Origin: CAVONV01 sp963697355
GTDB taxonomy: Bacteria > Acidobacteriota > Vicinamibacteria > Marinacidobacterales > DATDRI01
Direction: 5' to 3'
Assembly: GCA_963697355.1 (NCBI GenBank)
Contig: CAVONV010000028.1
Coordinates: forward strand, 65,592-129,591
Length of the DNA: 64,000 nucleotides
Made by a program: the position numbers and the translations under genes. The notes beneath the pieces are model-generated. The model made no database searches. It saw only the letters and a program-made list of their open reading frames with translations, and was not told the DNA's origin. Shown here piece by piece: positions 9,070 through 18,138 of this stretch (positions are counted from its first letter, which is position 1; each line of letters begins with the position of its first letter).

Positions 9070-10714
9070 CTAATACCTCCACCAAGGTGTCGCCGTTCCC
9101 TCGGGTTTGTTGCGGAGAATGAACTCCGCCCACTGGCGGATCCGCCGCGCCTCGGTTCCCTTTTCTCTCCCGTATCCGTGACCCTTGCCGTCGCCAAATA
9201 CGAAATAGCCCGGGTAGTGAGGATCCGACGTGGTCTTCATCCAGGCTTCTAGTTCCTTGACGGGAACGTTCAAATAGAAGTTGTCCATGTCGCCGCAGTA
9301 GACGTGAATCTTGCCCACGAGCTTAGGGCCTAGCGTGGCCCAGTTCTTCTTGAGGTGATGGAGCAAATCGAAGTTTTCCTTCCAGTGTTGCGCCACTTGA
9401 GGATCGATATTTCCCGAGAACTTGTCGAATAACGGCTTGAAGTAGCCGTCGATCGCCTATCGGTCCATGGACGGCGGACCAAATATCGAGCTGTTGTCCC
9501 GAGCGACCTTTCGTTCCGCTGACCAGCTCGAAGTGATTGCGCTGTTGGGAAGTGAGTCGGATACCACCGTCACTCTCTCGAGTGTTGGGCGTGGGAACCT
9601 GACGCCACTCGTGCTGCTTATAGAAAGCGTTCACGTCCTCATAGATGTTGATCCCTTCCACGTTCGTGAAGGTGACCGGGTCGGGGCTGTAGGAGAACGT
9701 CCCACCAAAGAAGTCCGGATGAAAGATCATCATGGCGAGAGACTCCCACCCACCGGTCGAGCCACCCGTGAGGATGCGGGCGTAGGGTTCTTTGATGATG
9801 CGAAACCGCTTCTCTACTTCGGGTATCAGTTCCTGCATGATGGCATCGCCGTAGGGGCCGACGTTGACGGAGTTCACCGAGTAGGACGTGTCGAAGTAGG
9901 GTGTGGGATCCTGAAACGTGACCACCATCATTCGAGGGAATCCGTCCTTGATCCACTCCTGGTAGAACTCCTCCCCTTCTTTGAATCGCATGGGGTCTTG
10001 GAGAGAGAAGTGGCCCTGGTAGTAGACCACGGGGTACTCGATGGTCTCTTGGTCGTACCCTTTGGGGAGGAGCGCCGTGGCACCGAGATAGATGGGCCGA
10101 CCCCAAAACTCCGTGAGAATTTTGCTCTCGAACTTGAAGCGCTTCACCCATTCGGTGTCGGGTGCGATCTCGATGGGCGGAATCACGTTGGTGGCTTCCA
10201 ACGAGAGGTTGTATCCCGCTTGTGGATCCAGATGAACCTGTTGAACGTCGCTCATGAGGTTTCCAGGTGAGCGATTGAAGTGCTGTCCTTCCCACTGGTC
10301 GTCGTGCATCCACAAGACGTGACCGTCGGCGCGACGGAACTCGGAATAGATATTGACGAACGCCTGGACGTAGTAATCTCCTAGAGGTAGCTCGCGGAGC
10401 GAGGCCACGGGAGATCCCAAATCCGTTTCGTCGATAGTGGCTGTACTGCCTGGTGCCAACCTCTCGACGTCCCGCCCAAAAAAGGGCACACCTGTTCGGC
10501 CGATTTGAAGTCGAGGTTCCTTTTCGTTGGTGCGGGAGATCATCACGTACACCCGCCCGGTGATGGGCTCCGAGTGAGCGGAGGTCGGGAAGGAGATTTC
10601 GAAGCGATGCGTGGATACATCCTCTGCTACTGACGTAGGGATCAGGAAGAGCAGGGCTGTGATAGCGACACCCGCGGTGGACTTGACTGAGAGATAGGGA
10701 GATTGACGAGTCAT
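9070..10714 (-). CDS. Secreted alpha/beta-hydrolase esterase (esterase-D-like), one frameshift
   Basis: Start at 10714: signal peptide (MTRQSPYLSVKSTAGVAITA...), an N-terminal beta-rich domain of about 220 residues, then a PF00756-type esterase domain. The nucleophile elbow is GGSTGGWES (about residue 325) and YPVVYYQGHF marks the core. The frame breaks near 9447, where an extra C disrupts VHGPIGDDGYFKPL. The downstream frame (QHWKENFDLLHHLKKNW...FGDGKGHGYGREKG) supplies the C-terminus with the likely catalytic His, ending at 9070. Acts outside the cytoplasm on an unknown ester. One single-base indel suggests a sequencing artefact rather than loss. Confidence 0.82.
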
Positions 10715-10849
10715 AGAGTCGATTCCTTGCTTTCTTGTGGTTCAACGGCAGTGCCCATGGCCCTGTAATGATATAGATGCTTCAAGTTTGAAACCACTCT
10801 GGTCTCCCGCTCGTAAGCCTTAACGAACGAAACGAAACCCCTCCGCCTT

Positions 10850-10877
10850 TTGAAAATGGGGTTTTGCGACGTATAAT
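10850..10877 (+). promoter_or_regulatory. Sigma-70-type promoter of the efflux operon
   Basis: TTGAAA at 10850-10855 and a perfect TATAAT at 10872-10877 are separated by 16 bp. They lie about 90 bp before the TetR start. The predicted start of transcription (about 10884) falls inside the left arm of the inverted repeat, as expected for repression. Confidence 0.65.
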
Positions 10878-10923
10878 TTATGAACATGACGTCATTTTTT
10901 ACATTGTGACGTCATGTTCATAA
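10878..10923. promoter_or_regulatory. Perfect 17-bp inverted repeat, probable TetR-family operator
   Basis: TTATGAACATGACGTCA (10878-10894) is exactly repeated in reverse complement at 10907-10923, with a 12-bp T-rich spacer. Each arm itself contains the 8-bp palindrome TGACGTCA. The position just after the -10 box and 43 bp before a TetR gene makes this the obvious site for autoregulation. Two dimers, one per TGACGTCA, are possible. Confidence 0.7.
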
Positions 10924-10965
10924 GATATACACCGAGTATTCACATTCGAATGGGATATAGAGACC

Positions 10966-11613
10966 ATGGATGACAAGAAGCTCTCACGAAGAGAACGGGA
11001 GAAGCTGTGGCAGCGGCACGAGATGCTGGACGCGGCCCTCGAGCTCTTCTCGGAAAAGGGCTACCACAACGTCTCGATGCACGAGGTCGCTGAGCGCGCC
11101 GAATTCGCCATCGGCACCCTCTACAAATTCTTCAAAAACAAAGAAGATTTGTACAGAGCTCTTGTGATGGAGAAATCGACGGAGATTTTCGACGCATTGA
11201 GCGCGCCGCTGTCAGAGGATGGCGATACCCAAGCCGTGCTGGAAAACTACCTCGAGAACCGGGCCAAGATATCGGCCGAAATCGCGCCTCTGTTACGGCT
11301 CCACATGGCCATTGCGCAAGGACTCCGCTTCAACGTCAATACCGAGGTTGAACAAGAGCATCGCAAACTTCACGAGCAGCACATCTCGACGCTTGCGGTG
11401 GTCATGAAAGAGGGGATTCGAAAGAAAGTGCTCCGCGAGTTGGATCCCATGACCATGGCCATAGCGCTCGATGGACTTGCGCGGTCCATCTTCATGTGTA
11501 CCGCGAAGGATCCGGAGCACTATCCTCAAGACAAAATAGCGCGCGTCGTGCTCGATCTTTTTCTGAGAGGCGGTTTGGCAGAATCCAAAGGCCGGTTGGC
11601 CAGTGCTTCCTGA
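10966..11613 (+). CDS. TetR/AcrR-family transcriptional repressor
   Basis: 215 residues. The N-terminal helix-turn-helix is clear: ALELFSEKGYHNVSMHEVAE followed by AIGTLYKFFKNKEDLYRALV (about residues 24-65). The C-terminal ligand-binding domain is all-helical (66-215). It heads an operon with TolC, membrane-fusion and RND genes; the TolC start lies 10 bases after its stop. It probably represses this operon from the inverted repeat at 10878-10923 and releases it on binding an exported compound, by analogy with AcrR/TtgR. The ligand is not known. Confidence 0.92.
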   Translation: MDDKKLSRREREKLWQRHEMLDAALELFSEKGYHNVSMHEVAERAEFAIGTLYKFFKNKEDLYRALVMEKSTEIFDALSAPLSEDGDTQAVLENYLENRAKISAEIAPLLRLHMAIAQGLRFNVNTEVEQEHRKLHEQHISTLAVVMKEGIRKKVLRELDPMTMAIALDGLARSIFMCTAKDPEHYPQDKIARVVLDLFLRGGLAESKGRLASAS

Positions 11614-11623
11614 GGCAGATACC

Positions 11624-13078
11624 GTGAATAAGACAATCAGCATCGTACTCCTGCTACTCACAACCTTGATGTCGAGCGCTATGGGCTCTCCCAACAGATC
11701 GCAAGACATTCCCAAGGAGATGCTCACGCTCACCACGGCGGTCGAATATGCCTTGGCGGCCAACCCGAGAGCTCTCAAAGCCCGGGAACAGATCAACGAG
11801 TTCGACCAATTGATCCGGCAAGCGCGAAGCGAAGCTTTGCCCCGATTGAACGGTGTCTTGGGGATCAATCAAACCAGGGATCCGGGCCTCCGTAACAGCC
11901 CATTTTTTTCCCGAATCCTCGAAGGGGGAGAAGGCGGAGAAGGGGGAGGGATACCTCCCGAGGCGTTACTCCCCTTCAAGTTCAACAATTTTGTTTGGCA
12001 GTTCGATGTCCGGCAGCCTATCTACACGTTCGGCCGTGTGTCCAACGCACTGAAAGGAGCTCGCAAAGAGGTTGAAGGCGTTCTCTTGGACGTACGTGAA
12101 ATCGAGAACCAACTGTCCTTTGACGTCGCTCGTGCATGCTATGGGTACCTGTTGGCCAAGCAGCAACTGGTGGTGCTCCAATCGGAGCGGGCGGCTCGAG
12201 AGCGCCAGCTCGAGCATGTCCAGGCTCGGTTCGATTTGGAAGATGCCACCCGCCTCGATCTTCTTCAAGCTCAGGTCTCGCTGTCCAATCTTCGGCCGCA
12301 GATCCTAGCGGCCGAGAACGATCTTGCGATCGCCGTGGCGGTCGTCAACGATGCGTTGGGGCGACCTGTAGACACGCCATTTGACATCACCTTGCCGCTC
12401 GTCGCTCCGGCTGTGATACCCGAGGTCGACGGGCCTCGAGAGCTCCTCCTCGTTGCCAACGAGCATCGTCCGGAGCTCCTTCGCTTTGCTATCGATCGCA
12501 ACGTCCTGGATGCTCGCGTGGGGGTCACACAATCCAATTTGCTGCCTGAAATCAGTGCGACGGCGACCTTTGGTATCAATACGTTCAATTTCGACAACCT
12601 CAAGGATTGGAGCCTCCATACCTGGTCCGTCGGCGCTCGATTGGACTGGACGATTTTCGATGGCTTGAGCACCAACGCTGAAATCGCGGCCCTTCGTTCG
12701 CAAGTGTCGCAGAGCAACTTCGAAGAGGGATCCTTTCGCTCCGAGCTTGCCATGGAGCTCGAGAGGGCTACGGGAACTTGGGTCCGTGTCCTCGAGGCCA
12801 TCGAAGTGGCGCAATCCGCCGTCGAGCTGTCCAATGAAGCGCAACGCGTTGCGGAAGAGAACTTCCAGTATGGAGCGGCCACGACATTGGATCTCCTCGA
12901 GGCGGCGCGTGCCTTACGAGAGGCGGAGTTTACTTTGGCGTCAGCCGTTCATGAAGCACTGGTCACATTAGCCGAGCTCAAATACCTCATAGGTTATCGG
13001 GCCGATGCTCCCGATTCCGTGTTGTCGGCTTCAGGTTCGACGGAGCAGCCGGATGCTGCAGTTGGGGAACTTCAATGA
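11624..13078 (+). CDS. TolC-family outer-membrane efflux channel
   Basis: 484 residues from the GTG at 11624 (VNKTISIVLLLLTTLMSSAM signal peptide). The upstream GTG at 11603 would overlap the regulator and lengthen the signal sequence. Two outer-membrane efflux protein repeats are visible: EYALAANPRALKAREQINEFDQLIRQARSEALPRL at the first, and ELLLVANEHRPELLRFAIDRNVLDARVGVTQSNLLPEISA at the second. Long helical stretches carry the paired YGYLLAKQQL / LEAARALREAEFTLA motifs. It forms the outer-membrane duct for the adaptor and RND pump encoded downstream. A Gly/Glu-rich insert (EGGEGGEGGG, about 105-115) lies in the first half. Its last four bases overlap the next start (ATGA). Confidence 0.92.
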   Translation: MNKTISIVLLLLTTLMSSAMGSPNRSQDIPKEMLTLTTAVEYALAANPRALKAREQINEFDQLIRQARSEALPRLNGVLGINQTRDPGLRNSPFFSRILEGGEGGEGGGIPPEALLPFKFNNFVWQFDVRQPIYTFGRVSNALKGARKEVEGVLLDVREIENQLSFDVARACYGYLLAKQQLVVLQSERAARERQLEHVQARFDLEDATRLDLLQAQVSLSNLRPQILAAENDLAIAVAVVNDALGRPVDTPFDITLPLVAPAVIPEVDGPRELLLVANEHRPELLRFAIDRNVLDARVGVTQSNLLPEISATATFGINTFNFDNLKDWSLHTWSVGARLDWTIFDGLSTNAEIAALRSQVSQSNFEEGSFRSELAMELERATGTWVRVLEAIEVAQSAVELSNEAQRVAEENFQYGAATTLDLLEAARALREAEFTLASAVHEALVTLAELKYLIGYRADAPDSVLSASGSTEQPDAAVGELQ

Positions 13079-14154
13079 GATCGAGATCAAAATCCGAGAA
13101 AAGAAGAACGCACTTGGGCTGGATTGTAATGATGGTCATCTTGTCGGTGGCCGGATGCAGTTCTCAGCCTGCCGACGAGGAGCCGGTGGGCAATGGCGAT
13201 TATGAGCCACCTCCCATCAACGTGTCGATTGTCGAGCTCGAAGCTACGGAATTGACAGAGCGGATCGTTTTGACCGGCCGCATCGAGCCGTGGGTCGAAG
13301 TCGAGGTGTCCACCGAGCTGGGGGGAACCGTCCAGGAGATCGGTTTCGAGAAAGGCCAACGCATCAAGAAGGGCCAGGTGCTTGCCCGTATCGGTACGGA
13401 CCTGCTACAGGTTCAGCTCCAGGAGGCGGAAGCCTCACTCGAGGAAGCAGAAGCCAACTTCAATCGGGCCAAGGAGCTTTTTGCCAGGCAAGCGGTACCG
13501 AGGCAGGAGCTCGTCACTTATACCTCCCGGTACCACGCAGCCCAAGCTCGTTTAGACCTGGCCAAGCTTCGCCTCGAACGCTCTGTCATCGACGCTCCGA
13601 TCTCGGGATTGGCGATCAGCCGGCACGTCGACGTTGGCGAAGTGGCCACCCCAGGGACGAGGATCACCACGATCCATCAGGTCGACCGGCTCAAAGCAAC
13701 GGTCGGTATTCCCGAGAATGATCTTTCGTATTTCAAAGTCGGTGGTGAAGCCACGCTCGAAGTGGATGCTTATCCCGATCGTGTGTTCGAGGGAAAAATC
13801 CACTTCTTGGGGCTTGCTTCGAGCGATAAGAACCGGACTTTTCCCTCAGAGATCGCCATCACTAATGCCGGCAACGATCTCCGGCCGGGGATGATTGCGA
13901 GAGTGTCTCTCGTGAAGCGTCGCTACGAGAGTGCTCTCGTCGTGCCCCGGGATGCACTCATCGAGCGCGACCAAGGCAGTGTCGCGTTTGTCAACAACAA
14001 CAATCGCGCCCAAGAACGGAATGTCGTTCTGGGACCGAGCGAGGGAAACCAAGTCGTGGTGCTGGAAGGCCTTTCTGCGGGTGAGTCCCTCATCGTTAGC
14101 GGACACCGCAATCTCGTCGATGGAAATCCAATCCGAGTCGTAAAACAGGATTAG
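13075..14154 (+). CDS. RND efflux periplasmic adaptor (membrane fusion) lipoprotein
   Basis: 359 residues, start overlapping the TolC stop by 4 bp. It has a membrane segment and lipobox (LSVAGC, Cys near residue 28). Next are the biotinyl-lipoyl-like half-motifs (VEVSTELGGTVQEIGFEKGQRIKKGQVLARI), a helical hairpin (EAEASLEEAEANFNRAKELF...RLDLAKLRLERS) and the second lipoyl half (VIDAPISGLAISRHVDVGEVATPG). Beta-barrel and membrane-proximal domains end with LRPGMIARV and VVPRDALIE. This is the standard HlyD/AcrA layout. It links the RND permease in the inner membrane to the TolC duct. Confidence 0.93.
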   Translation: MRSRSKSEKRRTHLGWIVMMVILSVAGCSSQPADEEPVGNGDYEPPPINVSIVELEATELTERIVLTGRIEPWVEVEVSTELGGTVQEIGFEKGQRIKKGQVLARIGTDLLQVQLQEAEASLEEAEANFNRAKELFARQAVPRQELVTYTSRYHAAQARLDLAKLRLERSVIDAPISGLAISRHVDVGEVATPGTRITTIHQVDRLKATVGIPENDLSYFKVGGEATLEVDAYPDRVFEGKIHFLGLASSDKNRTFPSEIAITNAGNDLRPGMIARVSLVKRRYESALVVPRDALIERDQGSVAFVNNNNRAQERNVVLGPSEGNQVVVLEGLSAGESLIVSGHRNLVDGNPIRVVKQD

Positions 14155-14158
14155 AGCC

Positions 14159-17100
14159 GTGCGTATTACCGAATACAGTATTCGTCATCGTTTGACCGTC
14201 TATGTTCTCATTGCGATCATTGTCGTGGCGGGGGCGGGGCCTACTTCTCGCTGCCTCTGGAGTCCTTTCCGGAGATCAAGATCCCTCTGATCCTGGTCAC
14301 GACGGCCTACAGCGGCGTCAGTCCCGAGGACATCGAGACGCTCATCACCCGACCCATCGAGACCGAGCTCAAAGGCATCACCGGCGTCAAGGAGATCCGT
14401 TCGACCAGCAGCGAAGGCATGTCGGTCATCGAGGTGGAGTTCAATCCCGAGGTGGATCTCGACACGGCTCTGCAAAAGGCCAGAGACGAAGTCGATATCG
14501 CCAAGCCGGAGCTTCCCGAGGAAGTCGACGATCCCCGTGTCCAGGACATCGATCTGTCCCAGATTCCCATCCTGCTCGTGAGCCTCTCGGGTGAGATCGG
14601 ACTCGTCCAACTCAAAGAGATCGCCGAGGACCTCAAGGACGATCTCGAAGCCATTCCAGGGGTCAATCGCGTCCAGGTCATCGGGGGCAGAGAGCGAGAA
14701 GTCCACATCTTCGCCGATCCGCGACGACTCAGCTTCTACGAGTTGAGCCTCATCCGACCTGATCATCGCCGTGACTCGGGAGAACTTGAACGTCCCCGGT
14801 GGCGACATCGACGTCGGCAGTCTCAAGTATCTCGTCCGTTTGCCGGCGGAGATCGACGATCCCCGCGAGATCGAAGACTTCGTCGTCAAGGTCCGTGACG
14901 GCGAGCCTATCTACGTCCAGGACGTGGCCCATGTCGTCTATGGCTTCGAGGACGAATCGACGCGCTCGCGGCTCGATCGTCAATCCGTCGGTCACGCTCA
15001 CCGTCGAGAAGCGAACCGGCGCCAACATCGTCGAGGTGGCCGATGCGGTCAAAGAAGGAGCTGGCAGGTCTGCGAGCGCACTCTTCCGTCGGGCACCCGG
15101 GTGACCATCGTCGGCGACATGTCGAAGGACATCCGCAACACCGTATCGGAGCTCGAGAACAACATCCTCTCCGGTCTGATCCTGGTGGTCGTGGTGCTGA
15201 TGGCTTTCTTGGGATTCCGGAACTCGCTCTTCGTGGCGGTCGCCATCCCGCTTGTCGATGCTTCTCTCGTTCATCGTCATCCAGTTCATGGGATACACGC
15301 TGAACATGGTGATCCTGTTCAGCCTCATCCTGGTTCTCGGGATGCTGGTGGATAACGCCGTGGTCATCGTGGAGAACATCTACCGTCACCGGGAGATGGG
15401 AAAGGACGGTCCGACGGCGGCCTCGAAGCCACCAAAGAAGTGGCGGTTCCCGTCATCGCCTCGACCATCACCACGCTTTGTGCTTTTGCGCCCTTGCTCT
15501 TGTGGCCGGGTATCATCGGCGATTTCATGTCCTATCTTCCGGTGACGCTCATCATCGGATTGACCGCTTCGCTCGTCGTGGCCTTGGTCTTCAATCCGAC
15601 CTTGTGTGCCTACCTCATGAAACCGCCGGCCGAGGGCTCCAGAAAGCTCGAAGAAAGAAGGAGCGGTCCTTCGCAACTACCGGCAGATCCTTGCTTGGGC
15701 TCTGGAGTCGGGGGCCGATCAGGGTACGAGGGGCTGGTTCTTGACGAAATTGGTCGCTTCTCGTCTTCTTTGTGCTGTCATTCTCAGGAGGTGTAGGACT
15801 CATTCTTGTTGCGTTTTTTCTGGAAGGAAGAGTCCCGGTTCTCTTCACGGTCGCCGGGATCCTCATGGCTTTGGGAGCGGTGGCGTTTCTCCTCCAAGGA
15901 CTCTTCTGGCTAGTTTGGAGTCGTTGCTCCGACGTCCCCTTCAAGCTGGTCTGCACTACGTCACCGACCGCCGGGCGGGAATCATCTGGAGCATGGGGGC
16001 GATCCTTGCCTTGACCGTCGTGGTTTACGGTGTTCAAGGGCAAAGGACGTCGAGTTGTTTCCCGAGATGGATCCTCGTCAGATCTTCGTCGATGTCGAGG
16101 CGCCCAGCGGAGCGACCCTGGAGACCTCGGATGACATCGTCACTCGGGTCGAAGGCCTGACGACAGAGACCAAGGACTTGAAGTACACCTTGGCCAACGT
16201 CGGTTCGAGCGGCCAGAGCTTCGAGGATATCGGTGGCCAGGGCTCTTCGGTCTCCAACAAGAGCCGAGTGACTCTGGACTTGTACGATCGCATCGACCGC
16301 GAACAGAAAAACTCGCTGGTGACCGATGGAGGAAGTGCGCAGAGCGGTGAGCGACCTGGAAGGCGCCGAGATCAAGGTGAACAAGCCGAACCACGGCCCT
16401 CCCACGGGGAAGCCGGTTTCCATTCGGATCCTCGGGGACGATTTTCACGTTCTCGAAGAGTTGAGCCGGGAGGTCCAGGAACACATCCGTACCGTTCCCG
16501 GCCTGGTCAACCTGGACGACGATTTGAATCAAGGCAAGCCGGAGATCCGGGTAAGGTCGACCGAATCGAAGCCGCTTTGGCCGGCGTTCACACCCGCGAC
16601 ATCGCCAACACGATCCAAACGGCGGTGCGAGGAAGCGATGCTTCCGAGTACCGGATCGGCGAGGACGAGTACGATATCGTCGTCCGGCTCGATCCGGACC
16701 ATCGTGCGACGTCTCGAGGACCTGACGGATCTGACCGTTCCCGATGAGGATGGCATTCCCATTCCCATTCGTGCCGTGGCTCGCCTCGAGCCGGGACTCG
16801 GGCCCGTCATCCATTCGTCGCGTGGACCTCAAGCGGGTCGTGACCATCGACGGAGATGTGGTGCGAGCTCAGGGACGCACGGAGGATTCGGTCCGGCAGG
16901 AAGTTGCCGCTCGTTTGGAGAGCCTGGACTGGCCCGCCGGATATCGTTGGGAGTTTGCCGGCTCCAATCAGGACGAGCAGGAAGCACGCGCGTTCGTCCA
17001 GCGAGCCTTCGTCATCGCCGTCTTGCTCATCATGCTGGTCCTGGTCACGCAGTTCGACAGCCTCATTTTGCCCATGACCATCATGGTATCGGTCGTCCTC

Positions 17101-17615
17101 TCGCTCATCGGCGTGTTGTGGGGACTCATCATTACTGCAGATGCCGTTTGGCATCATCATGACCGGCATCGGTGTGATCTCCCTGGCCGGCGTCGTCGTG
17201 AACAACGCGATCGTGCTTTGTGATTTCATCCGCCAGCTCCGCGAGCGCGGATACGAGAAAACCAAGGCGGTCATCGAGGCGGGTGTCATCCGTCTTCGTC
17301 CCGGTCTTTCTGACGGCTGTCACTACCGTCCTGGGTCTCATTCCTTTGACGATCGGACTCAACATCGACTTCTTCGAGCGCGTCATCCAGACGGGGGTGG
17401 AGTCCTCTCAGTGGTGGGGTCCCATGGGAGTGGCGGTCATTTTCGGGTTGACCGTCGCAACGGTCCTGACGCTCGTCATTGTCCCCGTGACGTACCACAG
17501 TCTGGACGAGATGACGGGTCTTCTGCAGACGTTTTCATCGCGTCTCGGAGGGCGTGGCCGCGCTGACCGAGAAGTGTCCGTGAGCAACGGAAGTGCTTCA
17601 ACTGCAGATGGTTAA
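14159..17615 (+). pseudogene. RND efflux permease (AcrB/HAE1-type), about 15 frameshifts
   Basis: GTG at 14159 (VRITEYSIRHRLTVYVLIAI) starts 4 bases after the adaptor stop. Read across frames, a near full-length RND pump of about 1,150 residues is recovered. It includes porter-domain segments (SFPEIKIPLILVTTAYSGVS, PVNDI-equivalents around 14400-14700), helix 4 with the proton-relay Asp (LILVLGMLVDNAVVIVENIY, 15340-15390), the second porter half, and a helix-10 motif (GVISLAGVVVNNAIVLCDFI, 17170-17230). Breaks include a lost G in a GGGGG run at 14239, an extra G at 15055, an extra T at 15253 and a lost C at 15424. The protein sequence is well conserved between breaks, so error or very recent loss is likelier than old decay. 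Confidence 0.82.
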
Positions 17616-17648
17616 TACACGGTGCCACCTATGGGAGGCACGAACCCA

Positions 17649-17677
17649 TTGATGGCGGCCCCGTGCCCCGCTATAAT
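17649..17677 (+). promoter_or_regulatory. Promoter of tRNA-Ser / SRP RNA region
   Basis: TTGATG at 17649-17654 and perfect TATAAT at 17672-17677, spacer exactly 17 bp. It lies about 80 bp upstream of the tRNA and is followed by non-coding sequence, so it probably drives the tRNA-Ser and perhaps the SRP RNA-dnaX unit. Confidence 0.6.
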
Positions 17678-17761
17678 GTTCAGTTTCGGCGAGTTCCCGG
17701 GCCACCTCGGTGAAAAGACGTAAAGGAGAGAGTTCTCCAGCCTTTCGTCCGGTGAGCCGAC

Positions 17762-17851
17762 GGAGGGGTGCAAGAGTGGCTTATTTGGCTAGCCCGGAAA
17801 GCTAGTGTAGGGGCAACCCTACCGTGGGTTCGAATCCCACCCCCTCCGCCA
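17762..17851 (+). tRNA. tRNA-Ser (anticodon GGA), CCA encoded
   Basis: Acceptor GGAGGGG (17762-17768) pairs with CCCCTCC (17841-17847). T-arm GTGGG-TTCGAAT-CCCAC is perfect. A long variable arm (GTAGGG-GCAA-CCCTAC) marks a class II serine tRNA. The anticodon stem CTAGC/GCTAG encloses the loop CCGGAAA, giving anticodon GGA. G discriminator and CCA are genomic. Position 33 of the loop is C, where T is nearly universal; see findings. Confidence 0.93.
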
Positions 17852-17886
17852 CGCATTGTGAACGGCCGATTGACCGGACAACGAGT

Positions 17887-18000
17887 TGCCCTGTGGATCA
17901 GGTACTGTGCGAGCCGAGCCTGTGAACTCCGTCAGGCCCGGAAGGGAGCAGCGGTAAGCGGATCCTCGACTGTGCCGCAGGACACCTGGACCACAGGGCT
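17887..18000 (+). ncRNA. ffs: Bacterial small signal recognition particle RNA (4.5S)
   Basis: The conserved Ffh-binding hairpin is present (GTCAGGCCCGGAAGGGAGCA at 17931-17950, followed by GCGGTAAG). It is closed by a terminal stem in which GCCCTGTGG (17888-17896) pairs exactly with CCACAGGGC (17991-17999). The RNA guides ribosomes to the membrane with Ffh. Its place directly before dnaX-ybaB-recR is common in bacteria. End points are inferred from the stem. Confidence 0.92.
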
Positions 18001-18019
18001 CCTTTCGTGGGGGTCGGAT

Positions 18020-18036
18020 GAGGCGAAGCGCCTCAG
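18020..18036. terminator. Short hairpin between SRP RNA and dnaX
   Basis: TGAGGCG-AAG-CGCCTCA forms a 7-bp GC-rich hairpin 20 bases after the SRP RNA. No T-run follows, so it may be a processing or pause site rather than a true terminator. Confidence 0.35.
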
Positions 18037-18138
18037 CTGGCCTCTACACTCTCTTTGTGGAGGGAGAGGCGGGGACGCCTGGCTGCTAGATGGGGCCAAG
18101 GCATAAAGGGTAGAAGCCCACTCAGCTTGAAGCGACAA

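Noticed and set aside
18055..18138. N-terminal extension of dnaX by 28 residues
   Set aside because: The extension is basic low-quality sequence overlapping the SRP RNA hairpin region. Homologues start at MSYQVLALKWRP (18139).
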